Position numbers and translations under genes: made by a program. Below the pieces are notes generated by a model. The model ran no database searches. It was not told the origin of the DNA and was given only the letters and a program-made list of their open reading frames with translations. Below, piece by piece: positions 9,312 through 18,261 of a stretch of 64,000 nucleotides of DNA; within the stretch, counting starts at the first letter, position 1, and every line of letters begins with the position of its first letter. Source of the DNA: Paenibacillus antibioticophila (GTDB lineage: Bacteria > Bacillota > Bacilli > Paenibacillales > Paenibacillaceae). The stretch spans positions 89,324-153,323 of the forward strand of contig NZ_HG005141.1 of NCBI RefSeq assembly GCF_000455265.1, given 5' to 3'.

Positions 9312-9702
9312 TTGAATTCACTTGCTCCTGACCTGAGATTACGACCTTCGAGGCTTGAATCCAGCTTTCTCTCAGATCAACGAGATAATCTACCGCTTCT
9401 GTTGCTTTCGCTGCATCCTTCCGAATGTTGGCTTCAATAAGCAAGTAATTAATATATTCATATAGCTTATCTAGTTGTGCAGATATCTCATAGCTATGAT
9501 TCAAGGTTGCTCTCAACTCACTCACAATCGCTTGCGCCTTGCCAATGAGCTCATTTTTCTTCTGAATATCTTCCGCATTAATCGCTTCTACTGCTCCACG
9601 TATAAACCGAATTGCACCATCATAGAGCATAATTAGCAACTGAGCCGGCGTAGATGTCTGTACAGAAGACTGCTTGTATTTCTCATAAGGGGATGTGATC
9701 AT
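9304..9702 (-). CDS. fliS: Flagellar export chaperone FliS
   Basis: 132 aa. Typical FliS features are the N-terminal Y-xx-Y-K segment (SPYEKYKQSSVQT), the signature LLIMLYDGAIRFI and the helix containing LYEYINYLLIEANI. FliS holds unexported flagellin at its C-terminal D0 region, prevents cytoplasmic polymerisation and competes with FliW for flagellin, which links it to the CsrA switch upstream. Strong Shine-Dalgarno AAGGAG. It overlaps fliT by 8 bases and follows fliD by 25. Confidence 0.96.
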   Translation of the reverse strand: MITSPYEKYKQSSVQTSTPAQLLIMLYDGAIRFIRGAVEAINAEDIQKKNELIGKAQAIVSELRATLNHSYEISAQLDKLYEYINYLLIEANIRKDAAKATEAVDYLVDLRESWIQASKVVISGQEQVNSNG

Positions 9703-9727
9703 GATTGTTCACTCCTTGTTACTATTC

Positions 9728-11212
9728 TCATTGTGATAAAAGATTCGTGATGCTGGCAGATTGAGAGTTCAGCTTGTTGATTGCCGTTTCCATAGCCGTA
9801 AACTTATTGTAGTAATTTGTCTCTAATGTTACCATCTTTTTGGTTAATTCACTGATGCGCGTATTAAGAGTTCTAAGTTCCTTCCCCATTGTACTTTCTT
9901 CATTAAGTGCTTGGGTAATATCACTGCTGTATTTAGATGTGCCTGATTTATCCGAGATTTTCCCCAATGTAATTAAGGTTGAATCATAAAGTTTATCAAA
10001 TATTCCTGTAGTGCTTCCATCAGCAGAACCCATGAAGAGTTCCCTGATCTTATCAGGATTTTCTGATATAGCTTTCTGGAGTTTTTCCTCATCTAAGTAA
10101 AGCTTGCCGTTTTCAGTGTAAGTCCCTGTTGTAATTCCGATATCGGGTAAAGAAATGGATCGGTTATCAAGCTTGACAGAAGAACTAATGAGGATGTTGC
10201 GCATATCCATGAGTCCTTCACTAATAATTGTATCTCCACGCAATAGCCCGCTTTGCGCCTTTTCTGTCCATAGCTTGATGTCGTCCTCATTCATTTCCTT
10301 CTTTTGCTCTGATGTTAGTGGAGTATAATCTGAATATCTTTTTTCGCTAATTTTGGAATTCAGGCTTTTGATTAGTGAATTATATTCCTCAATGAATGAT
10401 TTAATCGTCTCAATGGCTTTCTTACCATCTGCCTTGGTTGTAATATTGGAAGTAGCGTTTTCTGCACTCTTTTGCAGCAGAGTGATTTCAACGCCGTTAA
10501 TAACCGTCATATTCCCAAAAAACTTAACTTTCGTACCATTAATCGTAACATCAGCTTCTTCTTCGGCAACACTTTTCAAACCATAGTTCAGACTGCCGCT
10601 CATTGTAACATCACTACCGAATGTTTTCGATTTAATTACAATCTGCCTTGACACTTCATCAAATGTTGCTGTGACATTGGCCTCCTTATCACCATTAAGC
10701 TTATCAAGAACATTCTTAATCGTATCTGAGCCAGAGAACGTATAGGACTTCCCTGAAATATTAAGCGTATAGTTGCCAGTAGCCGTGGTTTGATCCGCGG
10801 TAGTGCCATCTTCTTGTGTTGCACTCACCGAAAGCCCGCCTAATGTGGAAGAAATAGTTGTCCCCTCTGCGAAGCTTGCTGATTTGAGCATAGCAGGTGA
10901 AGCAAGACGATTCACCTTTACATTCATTTGTGTCAAGTTAGATGTACTCGTTGCTCTAACACTAATTGCTTCTTTATCACCTGTAACCTCTGAGGAATAC
11001 ATGCTCATAGAAGCTGCTTTTCGATATTCATTACCTAGCTTATTCTGACGGAAATCAACAAGGCTGCTATTAACTTGCTTGTAGTTATCCCGGCGCCACT
11101 CTAAGATTTGCTTATTTTGACTCAATTTATCCAGAGGCGCACGTTGTGTTAACATATACTGCTTAACAATACTATCAATATCCATCCCTGTTGCTAAACC
11201 AGATACTCTCAT
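9728..11212 (-). CDS. fliD: Flagellar filament cap protein FliD
   Basis: 494 aa. The N-terminus (VSGLATGMDIDSIVKQYM) and C-terminus (heptad-like helix ending in NSQSASITNLLSQ) are the conserved D0 helices. The middle has the β-rich FliD_C and hook-associated domains with NISGKSYTFSGSDTI-type repeats. FliD caps the growing filament and places each flagellin monomer. Start ATG with TAAGGAGG at proper spacing. It is the second gene of the flaG operon read from the sigma-D promoter at 11637. Confidence 0.96.
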   Translation of the reverse strand: MRVSGLATGMDIDSIVKQYMLTQRAPLDKLSQNKQILEWRRDNYKQVNSSLVDFRQNKLGNEYRKAASMSMYSSEVTGDKEAISVRATSTSNLTQMNVKVNRLASPAMLKSASFAEGTTISSTLGGLSVSATQEDGTTADQTTATGNYTLNISGKSYTFSGSDTIKNVLDKLNGDKEANVTATFDEVSRQIVIKSKTFGSDVTMSGSLNYGLKSVAEEEADVTINGTKVKFFGNMTVINGVEITLLQKSAENATSNITTKADGKKAIETIKSFIEEYNSLIKSLNSKISEKRYSDYTPLTSEQKKEMNEDDIKLWTEKAQSGLLRGDTIISEGLMDMRNILISSSVKLDNRSISLPDIGITTGTYTENGKLYLDEEKLQKAISENPDKIRELFMGSADGSTTGIFDKLYDSTLITLGKISDKSGTSKYSSDITQALNEESTMGKELRTLNTRISELTKKMVTLETNYYNKFTAMETAINKLNSQSASITNLLSQ

Positions 11213-11225
11213 CCCTTAATCCTCC

Positions 11226-11600
11226 TTATAAACGCTCATCAATGATGAGACCTGCAAATTCCATCATCTTCGCTACAATTTCCAAGGTTTTTTCCGGTGG
11301 AATTTCACGGATCAGATCCCCGGTGTCCTTATTCAAAACCTTAATCATAATTGCATTTGTTTTCTCGTGCACACTGATTTCTACTGTCGTCTCCGGGCCT
11401 TGCAGCGCCTTTACTGCCTTATCAATGGAACGGATCAGTTCCTCTTCTCCCAAAGAAACAGAACGTCCTTGCAGTTCCGCATTTTGCAGCTCCCGTCCAT
11501 TTCTAAGCGGTACTGTATCTTGTATAGCAGTCTTAGGTGGTTGAGGATAACTCCCTGAACTCATACCTTGAGTTCCTGAAAATGAAATTTGCAGATTCAT
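11226..11600 (-). CDS. flaG: Flagellar protein FlaG
   Basis: 124 aa. The C-terminal FlaG domain is clear: VEISVHEKTNAIMIKV, then TGDLIREIPPEK and a short terminal helix. FlaG influences filament length; its mechanism is not settled. Two consecutive ATG codons (11603 and 11600) follow GAAGG. The second has the better 7-base spacing and gives MNLQISFSG. First gene of the flaG-fliD-fliS-fliT operon. Confidence 0.92.
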   Translation of the reverse strand: MNLQISFSGTQGMSSGSYPQPPKTAIQDTVPLRNGRELQNAELQGRSVSLGEEELIRSIDKAVKALQGPETTVEISVHEKTNAIMIKVLNKDTGDLIREIPPEKTLEIVAKMMEFAGLIIDERL

Positions 11601-11636
11601 CATTACACCTTCTCTCAAATGATCCTACTATTTGTT

Positions 11637-11664
11637 ATATCGGATGATGAGGTGAATTGGTTTA
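11637..11664 (-). promoter_or_regulatory. Sigma-D-type promoter of flaG-fliD-fliS-fliT
   Basis: On the minus strand TAAA, 16-bp spacer, then TCCGATAT, one base from the consensus -10 GCCGATAT. It sits just past the flagellin A terminator and 36 bases before flaG, so the cap and chaperone operon has its own late flagellar promoter. Confidence 0.75.
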
Positions 11665-11669
11665 GCAAA

Positions 11670-11706
11670 ACACAAAAAAAGAGATTCCGAAAACTCGGAA
11701 TCTCTG
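11670..11706 (-). terminator. Terminator of the flagellin genes
   Basis: A perfect 11-bp stem AGAGATTCCGA / TCGGAATCTCT is followed by TTTTTT on the minus strand, 21 bases after the flagellin A stop. Confidence 0.95.
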
Positions 11707-11727
11707 TAAGGCAAATACAAATGGATC

Positions 11728-12882
11728 TTAACGAAGCAATTGCAGTACGCCTTGTGGTTGTTGGTTTGCTTGTGCCAACATTGCTTGAGCAGCTTGAGTA
11801 AGAATGTTGTTCTTTGTGAAGGACATCATTTCTTTCGCCATATCCACATCACGGATACGGGATTCAGCAGCTGTCAAGTTCTCGGAAGTAGCACCCAGGT
11901 TGTTGATGGTGTGTTCCAAACGGTTTTGGTTCGCACCCAACTTAGAGCGTTCTTCGGAAACTGCGTTCAAAGCGTTGTTGATTGTAGTGATTGCAGCATC
12001 TGCTGATTTTTGAGTAGAGATATTAACCCCTAGCTCATCACTTTCAACACCTGCATCAATAGCACCCGCTGTAGCATCCATAGCCGCTGCAGCAGCTTTA
12101 CCATCCACACCATCAGCAAATTTCACGTCAATACCAGCAGCTTGTAATGCTTTGAGAACATCATCTTTAGTAGCAGCATTTTCAAACACAGCTGGATCTG
12201 CTGCTGTTGGTTTATTTGCAAGAGTTACAGTCACATTTCCATCATCGTCAATTGCTGCAGTTGTTTTTGCAACAGCTGCAGTTGTATCAACTGCCCCAAT
12301 AACAACAGCAAAGCCAGCGCTTGATCTGTTTGTAACTACGAAGTCACCCGCAGTAGTTTCCGATTTGTATCCGTTAACGCCCAATTCCTTATTGCTCATA
12401 TCCCCAATGGACAATTTAATGCTTTGACCAGAGTTAGCACCGATATGGAATACTTTATCGTTAAAGTCCCCATTCAGCACCTTTTGGTTATTGAACTCCG
12501 TGTCTGTAGAAATACGCTTGATTTCTTTGGACAATTCGTCAACTTCGGATTGAAGCTTTTGGCGGTCAACGCCTTCGTTGGTATCGGAAGAAGCTTGAAC
12601 TGCCAGCTCACGCATACGTTGAAGAATGCTGTGCGTTTCAGTCAACGCGCCTTCAGCGGTTTGAATCAAGGAAATACCGTCTTGAGCGTTCTTCTGAGCC
12701 ATATCCAAACCGCGAATTTGTCCACGCATTTTCTCAGAAATAGCCAAGCCGGCAGCATCGTCACCAGCACGGTTGATGCGAAGACCGGAAGACAATTTCT
12801 CCAGATTCTTGGAAGATGCGCCAGTGTTAGCGCCCAGTTGACGGTGAGTATTCAGTGCAGCAATGTTGTGGTTGATAATCAT
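11728..12882 (-). CDS. Flagellin A (Hag-type)
   Basis: 384 aa from the ATG at 12882. Upstream residues in the same frame are leader; the Shine-Dalgarno AAGGAGGA is at 12891-12898. The N-terminal roughly 165 residues ([34 protein letters not shown]) and the C-terminal roughly 95 (ending QGVLQLLR) form D0/D1 and are nearly identical to flagellin B. The central part (about 165-285) is Ala/Val/Asp-rich and unrelated to its neighbour's. No sigma-D promoter is seen in the gap, so it is probably cotranscribed with flagellin B. Its leader carries a CsrA-type hairpin. Confidence 0.96.
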   Translation of the reverse strand: MIINHNIAALNTHRQLGANTGASSKNLEKLSSGLRINRAGDDAAGLAISEKMRGQIRGLDMAQKNAQDGISLIQTAEGALTETHSILQRMRELAVQASSDTNEGVDRQKLQSEVDELSKEIKRISTDTEFNNQKVLNGDFNDKVFHIGANSGQSIKLSIGDMSNKELGVNGYKSETTAGDFVVTNRSSAGFAVVIGAVDTTAAVAKTTAAIDDDGNVTVTLANKPTAADPAVFENAATKDDVLKALQAAGIDVKFADGVDGKAAAAAMDATAGAIDAGVESDELGVNISTQKSADAAITTINNALNAVSEERSKLGANQNRLEHTINNLGATSENLTAAESRIRDVDMAKEMMSFTKNNILTQAAQAMLAQANQQPQGVLQLLR

Positions 12883-12890
12883 TGTAAATT

Positions 12891-12926
12891 TCCTCCTTGA
12901 AATAAATTCATTCCACATCCTTGTGG
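12891..12926 (-). promoter_or_regulatory. CsrA-type binding sites in the flagellin A leader
   Basis: On the minus strand CCACAAGGATGTGG (12913-12926) puts GGA in the loop of a 5-bp hairpin and contains ACAAGGATGT, matching the published CsrA consensus core. A second GGA lies in the Shine-Dalgarno itself (12891-12898). This pair copies the two-site arrangement described for B. subtilis hag. Confidence 0.75.
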
Positions 12927-12932
12927 TTGTTT

Positions 12933-12968
12933 TGCCGTGACAAACTTGCTGTAACTCTTGTCACGGCA
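12933..12968 (-). other. Perfect 11-bp hairpin between the two flagellin genes
   Basis: TGCCGTGACAA and TTGTCACGGCA flank a 14-base loop in the 109-base gap. On the minus strand it is followed by AAAACAACC, not a T run, so it is not an ordinary terminator. It could set a processing or RNA-stability boundary between the cistrons; that is inference. Confidence 0.7.
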
Positions 12969-12991
12969 CGTTAACGATTAGATACCAATTC

Positions 12992-14191
12992 TTAACGAAG
13001 CAATTGCAGTACGCCTTGTGGCTGTTGGTTAGCTTGTGCCAACATCGCTTGAGCAGCTTGAGTAAGAATGTTATTCTTCGTGAAGGACATCATTTCTTTT
13101 GCCATATCTACGTCGCGGATACGGGATTCAGCAGCTGTCAAGTTCTCGGAAGTAGCACCCAAGTTGTTAATTGTGTGTTCCAAACGGTTTTGGTTCGCAC
13201 CCAACTTAGAGCGTTCTTCGGAAACTGCGTTCAGGGCGTTGTTGATTGTTGTGATTGCTTTATCAGCAGAACGTTGGGTAGAGATGTTAACACCAACCGT
13301 ATCATCTGCTACAGTTGCTTCCGCTACATCAGTGTCTGCTGCAGCTGCAGCAGTAATATCAGCAGCAAGAACAGCATCAGTAGCATCGGTTCCACTAGCA
13401 ACCTCAGCTTCAAAACCAAGAGATTTCAGAGCATTTACAACGTCTTCATAAGTACCAGTAACAGCTCCTGCCTCAGGATCACCAGCTCCATCCACACCAG
13501 GTGCAGCTTGCTTGATGGTAATAGTGATTAAACCATTTTCATCCATAGTAGCTGTAGTCTTCTTAACTTCCGCTCCAGTCTCATCTTGTGCAGCAGTTAC
13601 TTTAATCTTGTAAGCTTCATTATCTTTGTTTGTAATAATAATTTTGTCATTAAGAGCCTCAGATTCTACACCTACATAACCATTAACGCCTAACTCAGTA
13701 TTGCTCATGTCACCGATGGACAATTTAATGCTTTGACCAGAGTTAGCACCGATATGAAACACTTTATCGTTAAATTCGCCATTCAGTACTTTTTGGTTAT
13801 TGAACTCTGTGTCAGTAGAAATACGTTTAATTTCCTTAGACAATTCGTTAACCTCGGATTGAAGCTTTTGACGGTCAACGCCTTCGTTGGTATCGGAAGA
13901 AGCTTGAACTGCCAGCTCACGCATACGTTGAAGAATGCTGTGTGTTTCAGTCAATGCGCCTTCAGCTGTTTGAATCAAGGAAATACCGTCTTGAGCGTTC
14001 TTTTGAGCCATGTCCAAGCCGCGGATTTGTCCACGCATTTTCTCGGAAATAGCCAAGCCGGCAGCATCGTCACCAGCACGGTTGATGCGAAGACCGGAAG
14101 ACAATTTCTCCAGATTCTTGGAAGATGCGCCAGTGTTAGCGCCCAGTTGACGGTGAGTATTCAGTGCAGCAATGTTGTGGTTGATAATCAT
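12992..14191 (-). CDS. Flagellin B (Hag-type)
   Basis: 399 aa from the ATG at 14191. The D0/D1 ends are almost identical to flagellin A, with a few changes such as EVNELS for EVDELS. The centre (about 165-300) is a different acidic, Ala/Thr-rich segment. It is transcribed first of the pair, from a sigma-D-type promoter about 100 bases upstream. The leader repeats the same CsrA-type hairpin and a GGGAGGA ribosome site. The gene follows csrA, as hag does in Bacillus. Confidence 0.96.
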   Translation of the reverse strand: MIINHNIAALNTHRQLGANTGASSKNLEKLSSGLRINRAGDDAAGLAISEKMRGQIRGLDMAQKNAQDGISLIQTAEGALTETHSILQRMRELAVQASSDTNEGVDRQKLQSEVNELSKEIKRISTDTEFNNQKVLNGEFNDKVFHIGANSGQSIKLSIGDMSNTELGVNGYVGVESEALNDKIIITNKDNEAYKIKVTAAQDETGAEVKKTTATMDENGLITITIKQAAPGVDGAGDPEAGAVTGTYEDVVNALKSLGFEAEVASGTDATDAVLAADITAAAAADTDVAEATVADDTVGVNISTQRSADKAITTINNALNAVSEERSKLGANQNRLEHTINNLGATSENLTAAESRIRDVDMAKEMMSFTKNNILTQAAQAMLAQANQQPQGVLQLLR

Positions 14192-14200
14192 TGTAAATTT

Positions 14201-14236
14201 CCTCCCTGAAATAAATTTATTCCACATCCTTGTGGT
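14201..14236 (-). promoter_or_regulatory. CsrA-type binding sites in the flagellin B leader
   Basis: The same CCACAAGGATGTGG hairpin as in flagellin A (14223-14236) is followed by a Shine-Dalgarno CAGGGAGGA (14201-14209) that contains a second GGA. The two leaders are nearly identical from this hairpin to the start codon. Confidence 0.75.
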
Positions 14237-14288
14237 CCGCTTGCTTTCGTTAAGGTCGGCCGCCCCTCCGAAATAGCGTCTTATACAT

Positions 14289-14316
14289 ATATCGACATGG
14301 ATAATTCGGAAATTTA
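14289..14316 (-). promoter_or_regulatory. Sigma-D-type promoter of flagellin B
   Basis: On the minus strand TAAA, 16-bp spacer, GTCGATAT (one mismatch to GCCGATAT). Transcription would start near 14282, giving a leader of about 90 bases that includes the CsrA-type sites. Confidence 0.7.
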
Positions 14317-14347
14317 GAGCAAATGGACTATTTTTCCTAAAAAATAT

Positions 14348-14587
14348 TCAAGATTCAGAGGACTGGTTAAATCTCTCCATCAGTTTCTCTATATCCGCCT
14401 GTCCATGTGCGATAGATTGTCTGTTCAACTCCTGGATCGACAAATAAATTTCTTTGCGGAACACTTCGACTTGTCTAGGGGCTTTAATGCCTATGCGAAC
14501 ATTGTCCCCCTCAATACCCAGGATGGTTATCTCGATGTTATCCTGAATAACGATAGACTCACCTTTTCTGCGAGATAGTACAAGCAT
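14348..14587 (-). CDS. csrA: CsrA translational regulator
   Basis: 79 aa from the ATG at 14587 (AAGGGGG upstream). The frame continues back into fliW but the CsrA fold begins at [14 protein letters not shown]. Conserved features include R6/R7-type residues, [11 protein letters not shown] and the helix with EIYLSIQ. CsrA dimers bind GGA motifs in mRNA leaders. In B. subtilis it blocks hag translation until FliW removes it, and the matching sites here are in both flagellin leaders. The start is one base after the fliW stop, so the two are coupled. Confidence 0.97.
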   Translation of the reverse strand: MLVLSRRKGESIVIQDNIEITILGIEGDNVRIGIKAPRQVEVFRKEIYLSIQELNRQSIAHGQADIEKLMERFNQSSES

Positions 14588-14588
14588 A

Positions 14589-15029
14589 TTATTCGGCCCC
14601 CTTCTCCGGCGCAGAACTCCCCCACAACAAATGACGCGAGGTGTAGGGACTGTCATGCAGAATGACTTGTCTGGCTACGTTGCTTGCTGTATTGAAGACC
14701 AGCGGCGCAAGCAAATTCAGGGTGGATTGCTGCATCTCACCCTGCAGGGTGACAATATTGCGAATCTGAATCTCTGTACCCAGTTCTAGTTCTTCAATCA
14801 CCGAGACGGGCAATTCAAATTCATAATCTTTATAGAACACAAAAGGATCGGTAATCAGAAGTGATATCTCACGCTGGACTAAAGACTGCAAGTATGAAAA
14901 AGGGGTGCCTTCTATGTCAATAATCGCGAACCGGTCGTGTTCTTCGAATCCGGGAATTCCTTTTGGAAAACTATAAATTTGCGAATCCGCTATACCTATT
15001 CTTCCAAATTGCGCTGTTTCAATTTCCAT
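14589..15029 (-). CDS. fliW: Flagellar assembly factor FliW
   Basis: 146 aa from the ATG at 15029, 9 bases after GGAG; an upstream in-frame ATG at 15044 has no ribosome site. Family motifs are FPKGIPGFE near residue 30 and [13 protein letters not shown]. FliW binds either CsrA or cytoplasmic flagellin. When flagellin is exported, free FliW sequesters CsrA and flagellin translation resumes. Its gene lies directly upstream of csrA in one operon with flgM-flgN-flgK-flgL. Confidence 0.96.
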   Translation of the reverse strand: MEIETAQFGRIGIADSQIYSFPKGIPGFEEHDRFAIIDIEGTPFSYLQSLVQREISLLITDPFVFYKDYEFELPVSVIEELELGTEIQIRNIVTLQGEMQQSTLNLLAPLVFNTASNVARQVILHDSPYTSRHLLWGSSAPEKGAE

Positions 15030-15061
15030 CGTAATCAACTCCATCGCTTGAACTTGTATTG

Positions 15062-15104
15062 AAATAGAAATAGCTATAGCCGGACTGCAAACCGCTATAG
15101 CTAT
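15062..15104 (-). terminator. Stem-loop after the DUF6470 gene
   Basis: An 11-bp stem GATAGCTATAGC / GCTATAGCTAT around a 13-base loop is followed by TTTCTATTTC on the minus strand. It may attenuate transcription between the flgM-flgL part of the operon and fliW-csrA. Confidence 0.55.
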
Positions 15105-15126
15105 CTTTCACACATGTGATAATCTA

Positions 15127-15690
15127 TTATACCACTACATCCAGTTCAGGAGGGATGATCTCTACTGAGGCATACTGCTTCACTTGAACATCAAGCTTCC
15201 CTGGATGGTAATTAATATCCGGTATATAAGCCTGCGCACTAATCTGTGGCGGATTCGCCTGAGCCTGTATGACGGGGTTATTGCGCTGTACATGTATATC
15301 CACATTATCATAGGAGGCAGGCGCACGATATTCAACGAAGGGATCCCGCTTCCAATCTCCTCCATATACCTCTGCAATAGAACCGCCGGGCTGATGGAAC
15401 TGTGCCAGTTGATTGCCTTGCTCTACCCTTTTTGCCAGACCTTGCAGGAACAGGCTGGGCAGGTTGGAATAAATCTGCTGATTCATCTCCAACGGATGAC
15501 CGCCTGTATAGGCGCGCCACGCTTCGTGCTGATCGATCTCCATTGCAGGTCTGGGCTGTTCTATATGCAGGTCGGCTCTTCGGGTTTCAATACTAAAGTC
15601 AGGTCGCTGTTGGTGTATTGATAGCGAAGCGTTCGTAGATTCAATGGACAACAGCGCAGGTTGCTGGCGAATTTGAAGTTGAGGGATCAT
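15127..15690 (-). CDS. DUF6470 (YviE-like) flagellar-operon protein
   Basis: 187 aa, no signal peptide or membrane segment. The N-terminus has short repeated elements of the form PALLSIES, PDFSIETRR, PAMEIDQ, each resembling a β-strand with alternating hydrophobic residues. The C-terminus repeats the style (NPPQISAQAYIPDI, PGKLDVQVKQ). It sits between flgL and fliW exactly where yviE is in B. subtilis. Function unknown. Confidence 0.85.
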   Translation of the reverse strand: MIPQLQIRQQPALLSIESTNASLSIHQQRPDFSIETRRADLHIEQPRPAMEIDQHEAWRAYTGGHPLEMNQQIYSNLPSLFLQGLAKRVEQGNQLAQFHQPGGSIAEVYGGDWKRDPFVEYRAPASYDNVDIHVQRNNPVIQAQANPPQISAQAYIPDINYHPGKLDVQVKQYASVEIIPPELDVVV

Positions 15691-15704
15691 AGAACCTTCA
15701 CCGC

Positions 15705-16634
15705 CTACCTCAGGAAATCAGCTAATGAGTTAGAGATTATTTTGGCTCCGGTAGATAAGGAGGCATTATAGATGCTTTCTTGAATCTTTGCATTTAAAAT
15801 AGCCTTCTCATAGTCTACATCCTCAACACTTGCCTGCATATCGTTCAGGTTAACTTCAAGATCAGTTAGCCTGCTTTGCATCAGCTCGACTCGATTCGTT
15901 TTTGCTCCCACTTGCGATCCGGCAGTTAACACCTTGTCCAGTCTCGTATTGATGAGATCTAACTGATCAGAAATAGTATCAAAGTCACTTGCTTCAAGCG
16001 CCACGCTGAGTCTATCCAGCATCGTAAAGATATGATCGCCATCCGCATCAGCGGGACTACCGAAGATATCATTACCAGTAACATTCACGCTTAATTGAAT
16101 GTTGTCTCCAATAAAATAATTAATCTCGCTTGCATCTGTTGCCAAATCTCCTGCAGCGGAGGTATCGGATAAATTATCTGCTCCTTTAGGAAAGTCGTAT
16201 GGCTTCTTGTCATAGGTCTGACCATTAAAAATATATTTTCCGTTTATTTTACTGTTTCCGATATCCAGCAATTGCTCCTTGAGCTGCTTGATCTCCGTAT
16301 TGATGCTATCCAGTGCAGAGTCTGGATTCGTTGAGTTAGATGCCTGAACGGTTAATTCCTTCACGCGATGCAGTATGCTCCCTACTTGATCAATTGCTGT
16401 GTCCGTAGCCTCAAGCCAGGATTGGGCGCTATCCACGTTCTTCTGATACTGCTCATTCGAGGACAGCTCCGCCCGATAGCGCATAGAGTACGTAATGCCG
16501 ACAGGGTCATCAGAAGGCTTGTTAATTTTGCGGCCTGTAGCTAGCTGGGTCTGTAATTTATTTAAATTCACGCCATTGCGATTCAAGTTAAGCAGCATTT
16601 GATTATTCAGCATATTGGAGGTTACACGAATCAT
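15705..16634 (-). CDS. flgL: Hook-filament junction protein FlgL (HAP3)
   Basis: 309 aa. It begins with the flagellin-like D0 helix (MIRVTSNMLNNQMLLNLN, then SGRKINKPSDDP-type motif as ATGRKINKPSDDPVGI) and ends with the matching C-terminal helix. FlgL joins the hook-side protein FlgK to the filament. Strong AAGGAGAG ribosome site. It follows flgK by 14 bases. Confidence 0.96.
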   Translation of the reverse strand: MIRVTSNMLNNQMLLNLNRNGVNLNKLQTQLATGRKINKPSDDPVGITYSMRYRAELSSNEQYQKNVDSAQSWLEATDTAIDQVGSILHRVKELTVQASNSTNPDSALDSINTEIKQLKEQLLDIGNSKINGKYIFNGQTYDKKPYDFPKGADNLSDTSAAGDLATDASEINYFIGDNIQLSVNVTGNDIFGSPADADGDHIFTMLDRLSVALEASDFDTISDQLDLINTRLDKVLTAGSQVGAKTNRVELMQSRLTDLEVNLNDMQASVEDVDYEKAILNAKIQESIYNASLSTGAKIISNSLADFLR

Positions 16635-16648
16635 CTAGTTCACTCTCC

Positions 16649-18244
16649 TTATCTACCTACTATACCAGTAGAGTTAATTAATTTATCCAGCAACTGATCG
16701 AAGGTGGTCATGAAACGCGCAGCAGATGTATAGGCATGCTGGAATTTCATCATGTTAGAGAGTTCTTCATCCAGAGAGACTCCGCTAATGGACTGACGGT
16801 GTGACTCAACCTGTGTCACTAATATGTCTGAGTTCTCGGCCTGCCGCTGAGCTTCTTCCGCCTTGACACCGAGTATTCCCACCATCGCTGCATACTGCGA
16901 ATTTACTGTCGATTGTGTTCCATCAGCAGCTGTGAACTTGGCTTCATTCAAGCTAGACATAAGCAATGCCAGGGTGTTATTTCCCTTAACCACCGCGCCA
17001 GTCCCCGCTCCCTCCGTACGAAGTGAGGTCGCAAGCAGATTAGAATTGCTAAGAATAGCCGGGTTAATCCTCAAACTGCCTGCATCTGTTCCCACAAAGA
17101 ACGGCAAACCGCGATCCGTGGTTCCATTCAAAGTAAAACCAAGCTGATGCAGGCCATTAAATCCATTCACATCAATTGTGGTCGCGCTCTTCAAAACGCT
17201 ATTAGCCGGCAGAGGGCTTCCGGCCGTGACAAGCTGATCTGCACCATTAACGGTTACAGTTGTATCCTGTTTTACGACAGTGCCTTCTGGCAGCATTGAG
17301 CCTGCAGGAATAGGTATATTCTCAATCCGGCCATTCATAATTGTATTTACCAGATTGTTCAGTTGAGCCTTGCTGTCCACAACATAACTGTCACGGGAAT
17401 AGATAATGCCATAAGCTTCACCGCCCTGCAAAGTCCCTGCCGCATAGCCTTGCATCAGGAAGGACGCGGAAGGATCCCCAGCCGGCGCTTGTTGCACCTG
17501 CACCGCATTTCCCTGCAGAAGCGGGGTAGTGCCCATCATAATATTATAACCTGTCTCTTCTTCAGTAACTGTAATATTCACAATTTTGGACAGCTTGTCT
17601 GTGAGCAGATCGCGTTGATCCCGGAGATCGTTAGCGTCGTCACCAAGCCCCTCCAGCCTTGCAATGGAAGCGTTCAGGTCTGCAATAGAGCTTAAATAGC
17701 CGATCGCTTCCTGATCCTTCATGCCTATGCTTGTTGTCAAATCAGCTGAGAGATTATCCAACTGTCGATTCATATAATTAATAGCATCTGTCATCGCCAC
17801 ACCGGTCTCCAGCACGATCTTGCGGGCCGTCGAATTCTCCGGATCCTTGCTTAGATCAGACCATGCCTGCCAGAACTTGTCCAGCACGGCCCTGAGTCCG
17901 GAATCAGAAGGCTCATTCATAATACCTTCCAGCTTGGACAGATTCTCCGCCTGAATAGTCCATCTGCCGTTGCTGCTGTTTTCCCCACGGAACTGCCCGT
18001 CCAAAAAAACATTGCGAATCCGTGTAATCGAGTCAAATTCAACCCCTGTCCCCAGCTGACCAGGAGAAATCGAGCGATTCACCCCGTAGGCCTCCATCGA
18101 CAAAGAAGCCTTCATATTCACAACCTGTCGTGAGTAGCCCTCTGTATTGGCATTTGCCACGTTATGACCTGTTGTATTTAACGCCGCAGTTTGGGTAAGT
18201 ATACTGCGTTTTGCCGTTTCAATCGAATGAAATGTAGATGCCAT
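16649..18244 (-). CDS. flgK: Hook-filament junction protein FlgK (HAP1)
   Basis: 531 aa. The N-terminus has the rod/hook-family signature (AALNTTGHNVANANTEGYSRQ) and the C-terminus the LDEELSNMMKFQHAYTSAAR helix. FlgK caps the hook and, with FlgL, forms the base on which flagellin assembles. AAAGGAGG precedes the ATG. It follows flgN by 17 bases. Confidence 0.97.
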   Translation of the reverse strand: MASTFHSIETAKRSILTQTAALNTTGHNVANANTEGYSRQVVNMKASLSMEAYGVNRSISPGQLGTGVEFDSITRIRNVFLDGQFRGENSSNGRWTIQAENLSKLEGIMNEPSDSGLRAVLDKFWQAWSDLSKDPENSTARKIVLETGVAMTDAINYMNRQLDNLSADLTTSIGMKDQEAIGYLSSIADLNASIARLEGLGDDANDLRDQRDLLTDKLSKIVNITVTEEETGYNIMMGTTPLLQGNAVQVQQAPAGDPSASFLMQGYAAGTLQGGEAYGIIYSRDSYVVDSKAQLNNLVNTIMNGRIENIPIPAGSMLPEGTVVKQDTTVTVNGADQLVTAGSPLPANSVLKSATTIDVNGFNGLHQLGFTLNGTTDRGLPFFVGTDAGSLRINPAILSNSNLLATSLRTEGAGTGAVVKGNNTLALLMSSLNEAKFTAADGTQSTVNSQYAAMVGILGVKAEEAQRQAENSDILVTQVESHRQSISGVSLDEELSNMMKFQHAYTSAARFMTTFDQLLDKLINSTGIVGR

Positions 18245-18261
18245 AATTTCCCTCCTTTGGG

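Noticed and set aside
12933..12968. Intrinsic terminator between the flagellin genes
   Set aside because: Perfect stem but no T tract on the transcribed strand, so kept only as an unexplained hairpin.
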